Shown: positions 17,831 to 26,614 of the stretch, piece after piece | Layout of the letters: each line of letters opens with the position of its first letter | How positions within the stretch are numbered: the stretch's first letter is position 1 | Source: CAXBPY01 sp003455275 | GTDB taxonomy: Bacteria; Bacteroidota; Bacteroidia; Chitinophagales; UBA10324 | Assembly (NCBI GenBank): GCA_963977675.1 | Contig: CAXBPY010000004.1 | Location: forward strand, 1-64,000 | Length of the DNA stretch: 64,000 nt | Direction: 5' to 3' | Notes under the pieces: model-generated | What the model saw: only the letters and a program-made list of their open reading frames with translations | The model's database searches: none | What the model was told of the DNA's origin: nothing | Translations under genes and position numbers: made by a program

Positions 17831-19132
17831 ATGGATATCAGTCAGCTTTATAACATTTTTAAAGGGTCAACAGGTGTTTCAACAGACACACGAAAAATTC
17901 AAAAAGGTAATTTGTTTTTTGCACTTAAAGGACCAAACTTCAATGCTAACTTTCTGGTAAAGCAAGCCATTGAATCAGGAGCTTCTTATTGTGTAATTGA
18001 TGAAAAAGAATTTTTTATTCCTGAAAAAACTATTCTGGTGAAAGATGTTTTGCAAACACTTCAGCAGCTTGCACTTCATCATAGAAAAAATTTTTTGTTT
18101 CCTGTAATTGCAATTACAGGAAGTAATGGAAAAACAACTACGAAAGAACTGGCATCTGCCGTTCTTTCCACTTCATTTAAAACTTATTCGACTCCGGGAA
18201 ATTTTAACAATCATATTGGAGTTCCAATCACCTTACTTTCTGTTCCAGCTGAAACGCAAATGCTGGTTATTGAACTAGGTGCAAATCATCTGGGAGAAAA
18301 TAAGTTTCTCTGTGAATTATCTGAACCGGATTATGGAATTATCACTAACAATGGGAAGGATCACCTGGAAGGTTATGGAGGATTAGAGGGTGTGAGGAAA
18401 GGAAACGGCGAAGTATATGAATACTTAAAAAGGAAAAATGCGAAGGCATTTGTTTCATCGGTTCAAGAGGATTTAATGGTTAATTCACAGACTATGAACC
18501 GGATCATTTATGGCGCGCATAAGAATTCAATTGTCAGTGCTCAAATCATCAAGTCTTTTCCTTTGTTACAAGTAAAATTATTGTTTGAAAATAATGAGAC
18601 AGCCGAAGTTCAAACCCAACTGACAGGAGACTATAATCTCGAAAATATTCTTGCCGCTTCAGCAATTGGTTATTATTTCAAGGTGAGTGTTTCGAAAATA
18701 AAATTCGCTATTGAAAATTATCGGCCGGCAAATAATCGTTCTCAATTTTTAGAGAAGGATGGAAACAATTTTATTTTGGATGCTTACAACGCAAATCCAA
18801 GTAGCATGAAACTCGCTCTTGAAAATTTTTCATTATTACCGCTTGAAAATAAAATTGCTGTGCTAGGAGAAATGGCAGAACTTGGAAAATATTCACTGGA
18901 AGAACATCAACTGATTTTGGATTTGTGTTCCTCAATTGAATTTAAAGAAATTTGGTTAGTTGGCAAAGAGTTTTCCATTGCTAAAACATCGAGTCAGCTT
19001 AAAAACAAAGAGGTAAAATTTTTTCAGGATGTTGAAGAAGCAAAAAAATATTTTCTGAAAAAAAAATTCACTGGATATTCGTTTTTGTTTAAAGGGTCAA
19101 GAAAAAATAAACTGGAACAAATGATTTTATGA
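17831..19132 (+). CDS. murF: UDP-N-acetylmuramoyl-tripeptide--D-alanyl-D-alanine ligase
   Basis: 433 residues. The N-terminal domain contains GVSTDTRKIQKGNLFFALKG, the ATP-binding loop TGSNGKTTTKE begins near residue 95, and NFNNHIGVPITLL and ELGANHLGE follow. DAYNANPSSMKLAL and AVLGEMAELG in the C-terminal domain are MurF hallmarks. It adds D-Ala-D-Ala to the peptidoglycan precursor in the cytoplasm. It lies only 10 bases behind the gldJ terminator, so it must have its own promoter within that hairpin region or depend on read-through. gldJ-murF adjacency is, as far as I recall, common in related genomes. Confidence 0.95.
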   Translation: MDISQLYNIFKGSTGVSTDTRKIQKGNLFFALKGPNFNANFLVKQAIESGASYCVIDEKEFFIPEKTILVKDVLQTLQQLALHHRKNFLFPVIAITGSNGKTTTKELASAVLSTSFKTYSTPGNFNNHIGVPITLLSVPAETQMLVIELGANHLGENKFLCELSEPDYGIITNNGKDHLEGYGGLEGVRKGNGEVYEYLKRKNAKAFVSSVQEDLMVNSQTMNRIIYGAHKNSIVSAQIIKSFPLLQVKLLFENNETAEVQTQLTGDYNLENILAASAIGYYFKVSVSKIKFAIENYRPANNRSQFLEKDGNNFILDAYNANPSSMKLALENFSLLPLENKIAVLGEMAELGKYSLEEHQLILDLCSSIEFKEIWLVGKEFSIAKTSSQLKNKEVKFFQDVEEAKKYFLKKKFTGYSFLFKGSRKNKLEQMIL

Positions 19133-19240
19133 TTTGTTTTCTGAACAAAAATTTATTCAGCGCTTAATAAACTCATTTACCTGAACAATACTTCTTCTTT
19201 TTTTTATCTCTGAATTATTGATTGGCTCCAATTAAATTTC

Positions 19241-20447
19241 ATGCTAAAATTTCTTCGGCTATTCTTTCTCCATGCGGTCGTTTTTTCATTTACTGATTTA
19301 GCTGCCGCTCAGTCCGCTGATTCAACCGGACTTAATATGGAAACAGTTTATAACCGGCCTGCATTTCATTCATCAGGAAATCACACCGCAATCGGGGGGT
19401 ATTCAGAAATGAAGGCAGAAAAATTTTTTGCTGACGGACAGCCCGAACCAATGGAATTCAATCTCCAGCGAATCTCTTTTTTCTTGCGCACGAAGGTGTC
19501 AGATAAAATTAGGTTTTTGATAGAAGGGGAATTTATTGATGGAGGCAAACAAATCAATCTTAATTGTTCCGCTGTTGATTTCAGGTTTTGTTCATTGTTT
19601 AATCTGCGGGGCGGTGTAATTATAAATCCAATCGGAATATTTAATCAGGTTCATGACGGACCTTTATATGAATTTACTGATCGACCGTTTTCATCAACTG
19701 AAATATTGCCCTCTACATTCAGCAGTGCAGGTTTTGGATTCTATGGTTTGAAGAAAATAAATAATTGGGCAATCGGATATGAAGCGTATATCACCAATGG
19801 ATTCAGTTACGCAATTATCGATAATGAAAGCAGGCACACTTTGCTAAGCGCCTCTGTTGAAAATGGAATGTTGCCTATGAAAGAAACCAACGGACAAATG
19901 ATGATGAATGGAAAATTTTCTGTAAGGCAAAAAAATGCAGGTGAGCTTGGGTTAAGTTGGAGGGGAGGGTGTATACAATACTTTTCAAATTCAGGGATTA
20001 CAACTTGACGCACCGCGCCGTTTAGATGTAGCAGCCATGGATTACTCCAATGAAATTCATAAACTCAAAACAAAAATTACAGGAGAGTTTGCTTTTGTTT
20101 TTGTTCAGGTTCCATCAACATACACGCAGGTTTATGGATCTCAACAATATGGCGGGTTTCTGGATATTGCTCAACCAATTTATTCAGGTAAAATATTCAG
20201 AATTGAAAACTCGTCGATCGTTCTAGCTGCCAGGTTTGAGTATTTAGATCGAAATGTTGGTGTCTTCCGCGAAACAGGAGACAATATATTTGATGATATG
20301 TGGAGTATAACTGGTGGGCTAAATTTCCGGGCAAGCCAAAATTCTGTTCTCAAGCTGAATTATCTTTTAAAATCTCAGCGCGACATACTTGGAAATGATA
20401 TGGGATTAGATTCCGGATTTATTTTTGGGATGTCGACTTATTTCTGA
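19241..20447 (+). pseudogene. Phosphate-selective porin (OprO/OprP-like) gene interrupted by a frameshift
   Basis: The first part (19241-20008) has a signal peptide ending near DLAAAQ, then GGYSEMKAEKFF, LQRISFFLRTKVSDKIRFLIEGEF and a barrel with GGVIINPIGIFNQVHDGPLYEF, all typical of Bacteroidota OprO/OprP-like porins. It stops after SWRGGCIQYFSNSG. Removing one G from the run at about 19962-19969 would give WRGGVYNTFQIQG, then LQLDAPRRLDVAAMDYS, continuing without a break into the frame that ends at 20447 (FGMSTYF, a typical barrel end with terminal Phe). The intact protein would be about 400 residues. A recent mutation or an assembly error in the G-rich run are both possible; the two halves show no other decay. 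Confidence 0.75.
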
Positions 20448-20533
20448 GCACATATTTTCAGAGTGAAAATCAAATCTTTTTCTGCGAAACAAGATTTGAA
20501 TCATAGCGTATCAATTTCAAATTTTTCGCCACC

Positions 20534-20998
20534 ATGCGTGGGATTGTACGCTTATTATTTATTCTTTCTCTTTTATTTTTTTCAAGAGAAAAATCCTTTT
20601 GCCAGAATTCAACTTCAGCTAAGGATAAATCTATTTTACTGAATTTTCATCTTCAGAAAACTACTTCTGATCGCGAATTAGAATTAAAAGGCTTTGAAAT
20701 AATCAACTACCGGAACAAGCAATTTGCTGCTGAACAGAAAATGAGTTCAGGCGATTTGCTGGCAGTGGTAAAGAGTCAAACCGGTGAAATTATTTCTCAG
20801 CAGATCATAGCTTCACCTCTTACTGAAACACTTGAAATTCCTTCAGCTGATGGTTCAATTAGTCAGTTAAAAGTTTCGAAAGATCAAAACGATTTCATAG
20901 TTCGGCTTTCTTACAATAATTCAGCTCAGAAAGTTGAGGTCTATCAACTGAATGAGAATAATCAACAAACACTACTCGCATCTTTCATTCTTAGATGA
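20534..20998 (+). CDS. Small secreted protein of unknown function, coupled to an M64 peptidase
   Basis: 154 residues with a signal peptide (MRGIVRLLFILSLLFF ..., cleavage near SFCQ). I do not recognise a family. The mature part is polar with short beta-like stretches (KSILLNFHLQK, FIVRLSYNN) and no Cys, lipobox or membrane segment. Its TGA overlaps the ATG of the M64 peptidase gene (ATGA at 20995-20998), so they are almost certainly co-translated. A role as a chaperone, inhibitor or periplasmic partner of the peptidase is possible but is only inferred from the coupling. Confidence 0.8.
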   Translation: MRGIVRLLFILSLLFFSREKSFCQNSTSAKDKSILLNFHLQKTTSDRELELKGFEIINYRNKQFAAEQKMSSGDLLAVVKSQTGEIISQQIIASPLTETLEIPSADGSISQLKVSKDQNDFIVRLSYNNSAQKVEVYQLNENNQQTLLASFILR

Positions 20999-23871
20999 AG
21001 AAAATATTACAAAAACTTTTTTTGTTCGCCTTGATTTCTCAGGCTCTGAGTTCGGAAAAAACTTCGGCTCAGATTGTTGTCGGCGTTGACACCCTGATTA
21101 ACCATGGAAATAAGAACAACCGAATCAATCTGGTTTTTCTTGGAGATGGATACACTTCATCTCAGCAATCACAATTCAATTCTGATGTACTGACAATCGT
21201 AAACAAACTTTTCATCACTGCACCGTTTAATCGCTACCAGAATTTTTTCAATGTGTATGCAATTCATGTGGTATCAGCGGAGAGCGGGGCTGATCATCCA
21301 CACACCGCTTCTGATTGTGCTTCGGCAAATCCTCAGGTTCCTGCCACAACAGTGAATACTGCACTTGGCGCAACATTCGACTATGGAGGAATTCACCGAT
21401 TGCTTTATTGCACCAATACAACCAATATCACCAGCATTCTGAACTCGTATACTCCTTTTTTTGATAAAGGAATGATCGTTGTGAACTCACCGTACTATGG
21501 AGGTTCCGGCGGAATTTATCCTACATGCTCAGTTGAGGCAAACAGTGCTGAGATTATGATTCATGAACTCGGTCATTCATTTGCAGCATTAGGTGATGAG
21601 TACGGAGGAACAAGTTGCGGTGGAACTGAAAAACCAAATTGCACAACCGAAACAAATGCTTCGTTGGTAAAATGGAAGAGTTGGTTTCCGAATGGAATTC
21701 CAATCCCAACTCCTCCCGGAACAAACTGTTCTTCAATCGGGCTTTACCTCGGCGCAAATTACTGCAATACCACCTGGTACCGACCCAAGTGCAATTGCAA
21801 AATGAATCAGCTGAACAATCCATTCTGCGAAGTATGTGCGCAAGAATTAATTTATTGCATTAACAATGGAGTGAATCTGATTGAATCAGTTTCTCCTTCT
21901 ACTTCAACCGGAATCACATTGGGAAATGGTCAGTCGCAAACATTCAATTCAACCGTAGTAGCGCCGACACCTAATTCACTTTTGGTTCTTTGGAAACTTG
22001 ATAACAACATTGGAGGAATCAACACATCAACTTTTACGGTTGATGGAACTTCACTCACCACAGGCACACACACTCTCGTTCTTACGGTGAGCGACACAAC
22101 TTCTCTGTCGAAAAAGACAATGCCGCAATACACGGCATCGTGGACGATCACAAAAACAGGAGTCACTGTTACACTCAATCCGTTCAATCCTGTTTGCTCA
22201 AATGCTTCAGCATTCACCCTCACCGGAGGAAGCCCGGCAGGAGGCACTTACAGCGGAACTGGAGTTTCGAATGGAACATTTAATCCGGCAGTTTCGGGCG
22301 CAGGAACTTTCAACATCACCTATACATACAGCGGAAGTTCTGCAACACAACCTATCACTGTTAATCCGCAACCAAATGTTACTGTGAGTGCGAATGCAAC
22401 AATTTGCTCAGGTTCATCAACAACACTTAATGCAGGCGGAGCAACAACTTACACCTGGTCGCCAAGCATTGCACTGAATTTAACTACCGGCGCAAGCGTT
22501 AATGCAAATCCAACAAGCAATCAGGCATACACTGTTACAGGAACAACAAATGGGTGCACGAAGAGCGCAACAACTTTTGTATTTGTCAATTCAATTCCAA
22601 TAGTGAATGTAAGCGGAGCCAGTTCTATTTGCAGCGGAAGCAGTACAAACCTCACTGCAAGCGGAGCTACTACCTATTCATGGTCACCTTCTTCTTCATT
22701 GAATCAATCAAGCGGGGCAACAGTACTAGCATCACCAACAGTTAATACTACTTACACAATCATTGGAAGTAATAACGGATGTAATGGGTCTGCCACGAAA
22801 GTGATAATCATGAATACAAAACCAGTTATCAGTGTAAGCACTGTTCCTACATCATGCCCTTCATCAAGTGATGGAACAATTGATATCACCATTACACCTT
22901 CGGGACAAACATTAACTTACTTGTGGTCAAATGGAAATTCATCACAGGATCTATTAAATGTGATGGGCGGAAATTATTCTGTGACTGTTACTAATTCACT
23001 TGGATGCAGTTCATACAAGAGCACCGCAGTTACAGCACCTGCATGTTCAGGTGTGATCGGAATTACAATCTCAAATATTAATTCTTCTTCAGCAACCGTG
23101 AATTGGAGTGCGAATAATTGCGCAGCAATTTATAAGTTGAGGAGAAAGGCAACTACTGAACCTAACTGGAAGTATGTTGAAGTAAATGCTGCTACTTTTT
23201 CTAAAACTTATTCCAACCTTGCTCCAGGTAAAACTTATGAAGTGCAGATGATGAGTTATTGCAACAGCAGTAAAACAGACTCGTCCGGATTCAGCAGTTC
23301 CATATACTTCAATACACTGAATACATGCGTACCCGCAACCAACACCATAGCTTCAACTATTACAGGAACTTCAGCAATTCTGAATTGGAGTGGCAGCGCT
23401 GAGAAATTTATTCTCCGATGGAGAGTTTCCGGCGGAACATGGCATTTGGTAACTGTGAGCGGAAATCTGAATCAATATACTTTGACAAATCTTTCTCCAA
23501 ACACCACCTATCAATGGACAATAAAATCAATATGTGATTCTGTCGCAAATGATTTTTCAGCATTTACCGGCGCAAAGTATTTCACTACTCTTTCATCTTC
23601 AAAAATTGAAAATGCTTCTTCTTTAGCATCTGATTGGAAAATTTTTCCCAATCCGACAACAGATAAAATTTATTTCTCTATCGAAAATTCTCAACACGAA
23701 AAAATATCTGTTGTGCTGAACGATATTTTCGGGAAAGAAATTTTGAGAAAAGAAATTTCAAATTCATCTGATGAAAATGAAATTGATATTTCAAATTATG
23801 GAGCAGGGATTTACTTCATTCAGATAAAATCTGAATCAGGAACGCAAGTGAAAAGAATTATTAAACAATAA
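20995..23871 (+). CDS. M64-family (IgA peptidase-like) secreted metalloprotease with T9SS sorting domain
   Basis: 958 residues. After the signal peptide, residues ~25-290 form an M64 peptidase domain: NRINLVFLGDGYT, FFNVYAIHVVSAESGADHP, and the zinc motif HELGHSFAALGDEYGG with His190, Glu191 and His194. A Cys-rich end (CNCKMNQLNNPFCEVCAQEL) closes the domain. Then follow an Ig-like segment, two related repeats starting ICSGSSTxL with TTYxWSPS, one SprB-like repeat (SSDGTIDITITPSG ... SWSNGN-type, here YLWSNGNSSQDL), two fibronectin III-like domains and a T9SS type A sorting domain (IFPNPTTDKIYF ... GIYFIQIKSESG). It is a predicted surface or secreted protease; its substrate is unknown. The name of the family reflects a clostridial IgA-cleaving member. 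Confidence 0.88.
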   Translation: MKKILQKLFLFALISQALSSEKTSAQIVVGVDTLINHGNKNNRINLVFLGDGYTSSQQSQFNSDVLTIVNKLFITAPFNRYQNFFNVYAIHVVSAESGADHPHTASDCASANPQVPATTVNTALGATFDYGGIHRLLYCTNTTNITSILNSYTPFFDKGMIVVNSPYYGGSGGIYPTCSVEANSAEIMIHELGHSFAALGDEYGGTSCGGTEKPNCTTETNASLVKWKSWFPNGIPIPTPPGTNCSSIGLYLGANYCNTTWYRPKCNCKMNQLNNPFCEVCAQELIYCINNGVNLIESVSPSTSTGITLGNGQSQTFNSTVVAPTPNSLLVLWKLDNNIGGINTSTFTVDGTSLTTGTHTLVLTVSDTTSLSKKTMPQYTASWTITKTGVTVTLNPFNPVCSNASAFTLTGGSPAGGTYSGTGVSNGTFNPAVSGAGTFNITYTYSGSSATQPITVNPQPNVTVSANATICSGSSTTLNAGGATTYTWSPSIALNLTTGASVNANPTSNQAYTVTGTTNGCTKSATTFVFVNSIPIVNVSGASSICSGSSTNLTASGATTYSWSPSSSLNQSSGATVLASPTVNTTYTIIGSNNGCNGSATKVIIMNTKPVISVSTVPTSCPSSSDGTIDITITPSGQTLTYLWSNGNSSQDLLNVMGGNYSVTVTNSLGCSSYKSTAVTAPACSGVIGITISNINSSSATVNWSANNCAAIYKLRRKATTEPNWKYVEVNAATFSKTYSNLAPGKTYEVQMMSYCNSSKTDSSGFSSSIYFNTLNTCVPATNTIASTITGTSAILNWSGSAEKFILRWRVSGGTWHLVTVSGNLNQYTLTNLSPNTTYQWTIKSICDSVANDFSAFTGAKYFTTLSSSKIENASSLASDWKIFPNPTTDKIYFSIENSQHEKISVVLNDIFGKEILRKEISNSSDENEIDISNYGAGIYFIQIKSESGTQVKRIIKQ

Positions 23872-23924
23872 AATCAGCATGATAATTTTTATTACTTATA
23901 AACTGATTTCGTTTCTGAGAAAAT

Positions 23925-24542
23925 TTATTTCAGCTCTATCGGCTTGAAAGAATAGCCTTCGTCTTTCAGATAATTGAGCACTCGCGGCAGTGCATACTTC
24001 AATCGCGGTTCAGCTTTTGCACTATCATGAAACACAACGATGCTGCCTGATTCAGTGTTGTTCAGCACATTCTTCACCACTTTTTGTTTCGGAAGTTCAG
24101 TATCAAAATCGCCGCTTAGCACATCCCACATAATTATTTTAAAACGATTGCCAAGGCGACGGGTTTGTGCACGGGTAATGCGACCATACGGCGGGCGGAA
24201 TAAATTTCCGGGAACAACTTCACCACACTTCAATGCACTTTTTGAGTAAGTGGAGAGCGGAGTGCGCCAGCCATTCAGGTGATTGAAAGTGTGATTGCCA
24301 ATAGAATGGCCTTCGCTCACAATTCGCTCCACCAGTTCGGGATTGTTCTTCGCATTATTTCCAACAAGAAAGAAAGTTGCTTTTGCTCCAAATTTTTTCA
24401 AGGTGTCAAGCACCCATTCTGTAACTCCTGGTGTGGGGCCGTCATCAAAAGTCAGAAACACAGATTTATCAGGAACCGGAATGCTCCATACCTGCTGAGG
24501 AAAAATGTTTTTAAGGAGAGTGGGCGTCTTGATGAAATACAC
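23925..24542 (-). CDS. Polysaccharide deacetylase (NodB-homology) family protein
   Basis: 205 residues from a GTG at 24542. NodB motifs are complete: motif 1 FLTFDDGPTPG with the catalytic Asp and metal Asp, motif 2 HSIGNHTFNH with two metal His, motif 3 FRPPYGR, and a late motif SIVVFHDS. Such enzymes remove N- or O-acetyl groups from chitin oligomers, peptidoglycan or exopolysaccharides. There is no clear signal peptide; the N-terminus MYFIKTPTLLKNIFP is only mildly hydrophobic. Small, single-domain members of this type are common in Bacteroidota, so the substrate cannot be named. Confidence 0.88.
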   Translation of the reverse strand: MYFIKTPTLLKNIFPQQVWSIPVPDKSVFLTFDDGPTPGVTEWVLDTLKKFGAKATFFLVGNNAKNNPELVERIVSEGHSIGNHTFNHLNGWRTPLSTYSKSALKCGEVVPGNLFRPPYGRITRAQTRRLGNRFKIIMWDVLSGDFDTELPKQKVVKNVLNNTESGSIVVFHDSAKAEPRLKYALPRVLNYLKDEGYSFKPIELK

Positions 24543-24624
24543 TTGCTCAATGGAATTCAGTTACACAGACCTGAAGCATTGCTGAAAAGTTGCACACGAT
24601 AAAAAAATATTTAAGAGAGAAATT

Positions 24625-25149
24625 CTACACCAATTTTTTCGGTGGTTCCATTACATGCCCACAGTTCTTGCAGGTTCGTAAATCAATGCTACCGTAATAG
24701 CGATCGAATACTCCGCCGAAATCTTTTTCAATATCTTTCAGTTCAAAATATTCTTCATAGAGCTTGTTGTTGCAGTTTTCGCAAAACCAAAGCAGTCCGT
24801 CTTTTTCATGATTGTGTTTCTTGTGTTCAATCACTAAACCTATTGTGTTTGGTCCGCGTCGCGGCTGATGCGGTGTTCGTGGAGGAAGCATAAAAATTTC
24901 TCCTTCATTAATCGGAATATCCACTGCTTTTCCTTCTTCCTGAATTCCTACCACAATATTTCCTTCGAGCTGATAATAGAATTCTTCTCCTTCATTGAAG
25001 TGATAATCCTTGCGTGAGTTAGGTCCGCCGACTACCATGATAATGAAGTCGGCATCTTTATACACCACTTTATTTCCAACCGGTGGTTTCAGCAAGTGAC
25101 GGTTATCATCTATCCATTTCTTGAAATTGAAAGCTCTTTGAATTGGCAT
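24625..25149 (-). CDS. nbaC: 3-hydroxyanthranilate 3,4-dioxygenase
   Basis: 174 residues, the length of the bacterial enzymes. The cupin iron site is in RKDYHFNEGEEFYYQLEG and TPHQPRRGPNTIGLVIE. The C-terminus carries two CxxC pairs, CENCNN and CKNCGH, the second (structural) metal site seen in bacterial homologues. The enzyme opens 3-hydroxyanthranilate to aminocarboxymuconate semialdehyde in the kynurenine route of tryptophan breakdown or NAD synthesis. No other kynurenine gene is adjacent. Cytoplasmic. The start MPIQRAFNFKKWI fits the family. Confidence 0.93.
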   Translation of the reverse strand: MPIQRAFNFKKWIDDNRHLLKPPVGNKVVYKDADFIIMVVGGPNSRKDYHFNEGEEFYYQLEGNIVVGIQEEGKAVDIPINEGEIFMLPPRTPHQPRRGPNTIGLVIEHKKHNHEKDGLLWFCENCNNKLYEEYFELKDIEKDFGGVFDRYYGSIDLRTCKNCGHVMEPPKKLV

Positions 25150-25243
25150 GAGAAAAAATTTTCAGCAAAGTATAAATGTTCAGGCAGAAAGCAAAAATTA
25201 TTGATGCGAACAATTTACTTTCGTAAGGCAAATCAATTTCTTA

Positions 25244-25444
25244 ATGAGAACAACAAGCACACAATTCATAACTGACGGCAAGGGCAACAAGCAATCTGTA
25301 ATCATTTCTATGAAGGACTACAAAAAAATATTGGATGAACTTGAAGAACTTGAAGACATTAGAATGTATGATGAAGTGAAAAGCAGGAATGAAAAGAGTA
25401 TTCCTTTTGATGAATATCTGAAAAAGAGAAACACAAAGAAGTGA
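25244..25444 (+). CDS. Antitoxin of a type II toxin-antitoxin pair (Phd/YefM-like)
   Basis: 66 residues. KQSVIISMKDYKKILDELEELEDIRMYDE resembles the Phd/YefM and related antitoxins: a short beta strand then a helical, acidic region, followed by a basic C-terminal tail (KKRNTKK). The N-terminus TTSTQFITDGKGNK would contact DNA or form the dimer. It lies directly upstream of a RelE/ParE-type toxin gene with overlapping stop and start (TGATG). Antitoxins of this kind usually repress their own operon. Family assignment is moderate; the pairing is the main evidence. Confidence 0.8.
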   Translation: MRTTSTQFITDGKGNKQSVIISMKDYKKILDELEELEDIRMYDEVKSRNEKSIPFDEYLKKRNTKK

Positions 25445-25701
25445 TGCCTGTCTATAAAATTTTCATCACTTCAACTGCGCAGCATCAGTTAGACAAATTG
25501 CCGGAAAATGTTTCAATGATTCTTATTGAAACCATTTCTAAACTGAGTAATAATCCGAGACCATTCGGTTGCAAAAAATTAAAGGGAAGAAACGGTTACA
25601 GAATCAGAAAAGGTGATTTTAGAATCATTTATGAAATCACTGACAGAATTTTGCTTGTAGAAATAATTGCTGTCGGGCATCGGAAAAATATTTATGAATA
25701 A
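25444..25701 (+). CDS. RelE/ParE-family toxin
   Basis: 85 residues from the ATG at 25444; a GTG one codon earlier is possible. MPVYKIFITSTAQHQLDKLP, NPRPFGCKKLKGRNGYRIRKGDFRIIYEI and EIIAVGHRKNIYE match the RelE/ParE fold, with the basic residues Lys, Arg and the GDFRIIY motif intact. RelE-type toxins cut mRNA in the ribosome and ParE-type poison gyrase; the sequence alone does not separate them here, although the GHRKNIYE end is common in RelE-like members. The antitoxin stop overlaps its ATG, giving ordered synthesis. Confidence 0.88.
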   Translation: MPVYKIFITSTAQHQLDKLPENVSMILIETISKLSNNPRPFGCKKLKGRNGYRIRKGDFRIIYEITDRILLVEIIAVGHRKNIYE

Positions 25702-25755
25702 AAATCAATATGAAGCATTCATGAATTTCAATTTTTCAATCTTCATTTTCGCCTC

Positions 25756-26541
25756 ATGAACTTTTCACTTAAAGGAAAAAATGCTCTCGTGTGCGGAAGC
25801 AGCAAGGGAATCGGGAAAGCAATTGCGATTGCTTTTGCTCAGCAAGGAGCTAATGTTACACTCGTTGCACGCAACAAAGACAAACTCGCCGAGACGAAGA
25901 AAGAACTTGATGCTTCTCTTGGACAGAATCACGATATCTTGATTTGTGATTTCAGCAAGCCTGCCGAGCTGAAAGAAATTATTCAATATCATTTGAAGAA
26001 TATTGACTATCACATTTTGGTAAACAACACCGGCGGGCCGCCAGCCGGAAATATTTTTGATGCGAAAGAAGAGCAATTCATCACTGCGTTTCAAAATCAT
26101 CTTTTGTGCAATCACATTCTGGCGCAGGCACTCATTCCCGGGATGAAAAAAAATAATTACGGACGCATCATCAATGTGATTTCTACATCTGTAAAAATTC
26201 CAATAAAAGGATTAGGTGTTTCTAATACCATTCGCGCGGCAGTGGCTAATTGGTCGAAAACTTTTTCAAATGAATTGGCACCATTAGGAATCACAGTTAA
26301 TAATATTTTGCCAGGAGCTACAAAGACTGAGCGCCTGGAGGAAATAATTCGAAATCGTGCAGCGCAATTAAAAACTTCAGCAGAAAAGATTGAAGAAGAA
26401 ATGCTGAATGAAATTCCAATGGCTCGCTTTGCAACTCCTTCTGAAGTTGCAGCGGCAGCGGCTTTCCTGGCTTCACCGGCTGCATCTTACATTACTGGAA
26501 TTAATATTCCTGTGGATGGAGGAAGGACAGGATCATTGTAA
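25756..26541 (+). CDS. SDR oxidoreductase-like protein lacking the catalytic Tyr and Lys
   Basis: 261 residues. The Rossmann motif GSSKGIG lies at residues 14-20 and the fold is complete, ending ASYITGINIPVDGG as in 3-oxoacyl-ACP reductases. However, the usual NNAG is NNTGGPP, and the YxxxK position reads SNTIR (in GLGVSNTIRAAVANW), so both catalytic residues are replaced. This belongs to a known divergent group of FabG-like SDRs. It may bind NAD(P) with altered or no reductase activity. The start lies close behind a TTCATTTTCGCC stretch that may be a weak promoter. It is not part of a fatty-acid gene cluster. Confidence 0.82.
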   Translation: MNFSLKGKNALVCGSSKGIGKAIAIAFAQQGANVTLVARNKDKLAETKKELDASLGQNHDILICDFSKPAELKEIIQYHLKNIDYHILVNNTGGPPAGNIFDAKEEQFITAFQNHLLCNHILAQALIPGMKKNNYGRIINVISTSVKIPIKGLGVSNTIRAAVANWSKTFSNELAPLGITVNNILPGATKTERLEEIIRNRAAQLKTSAEKIEEEMLNEIPMARFATPSEVAAAAAFLASPAASYITGINIPVDGGRTGSL

Positions 26542-26614
26542 CCAAACAGTTTTTTTTCATTATTAAAAAAAGAGTTTAAGTTCATTTCCAATCAAAACCA
26601 CAACCTGAAAAATC

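Noticed and set aside
23872..23924. Terminator between the M64 and deacetylase genes
   Set aside because: Arms AAATCAG/CTGATTT are far apart with an AT-rich loop; too weak to call.
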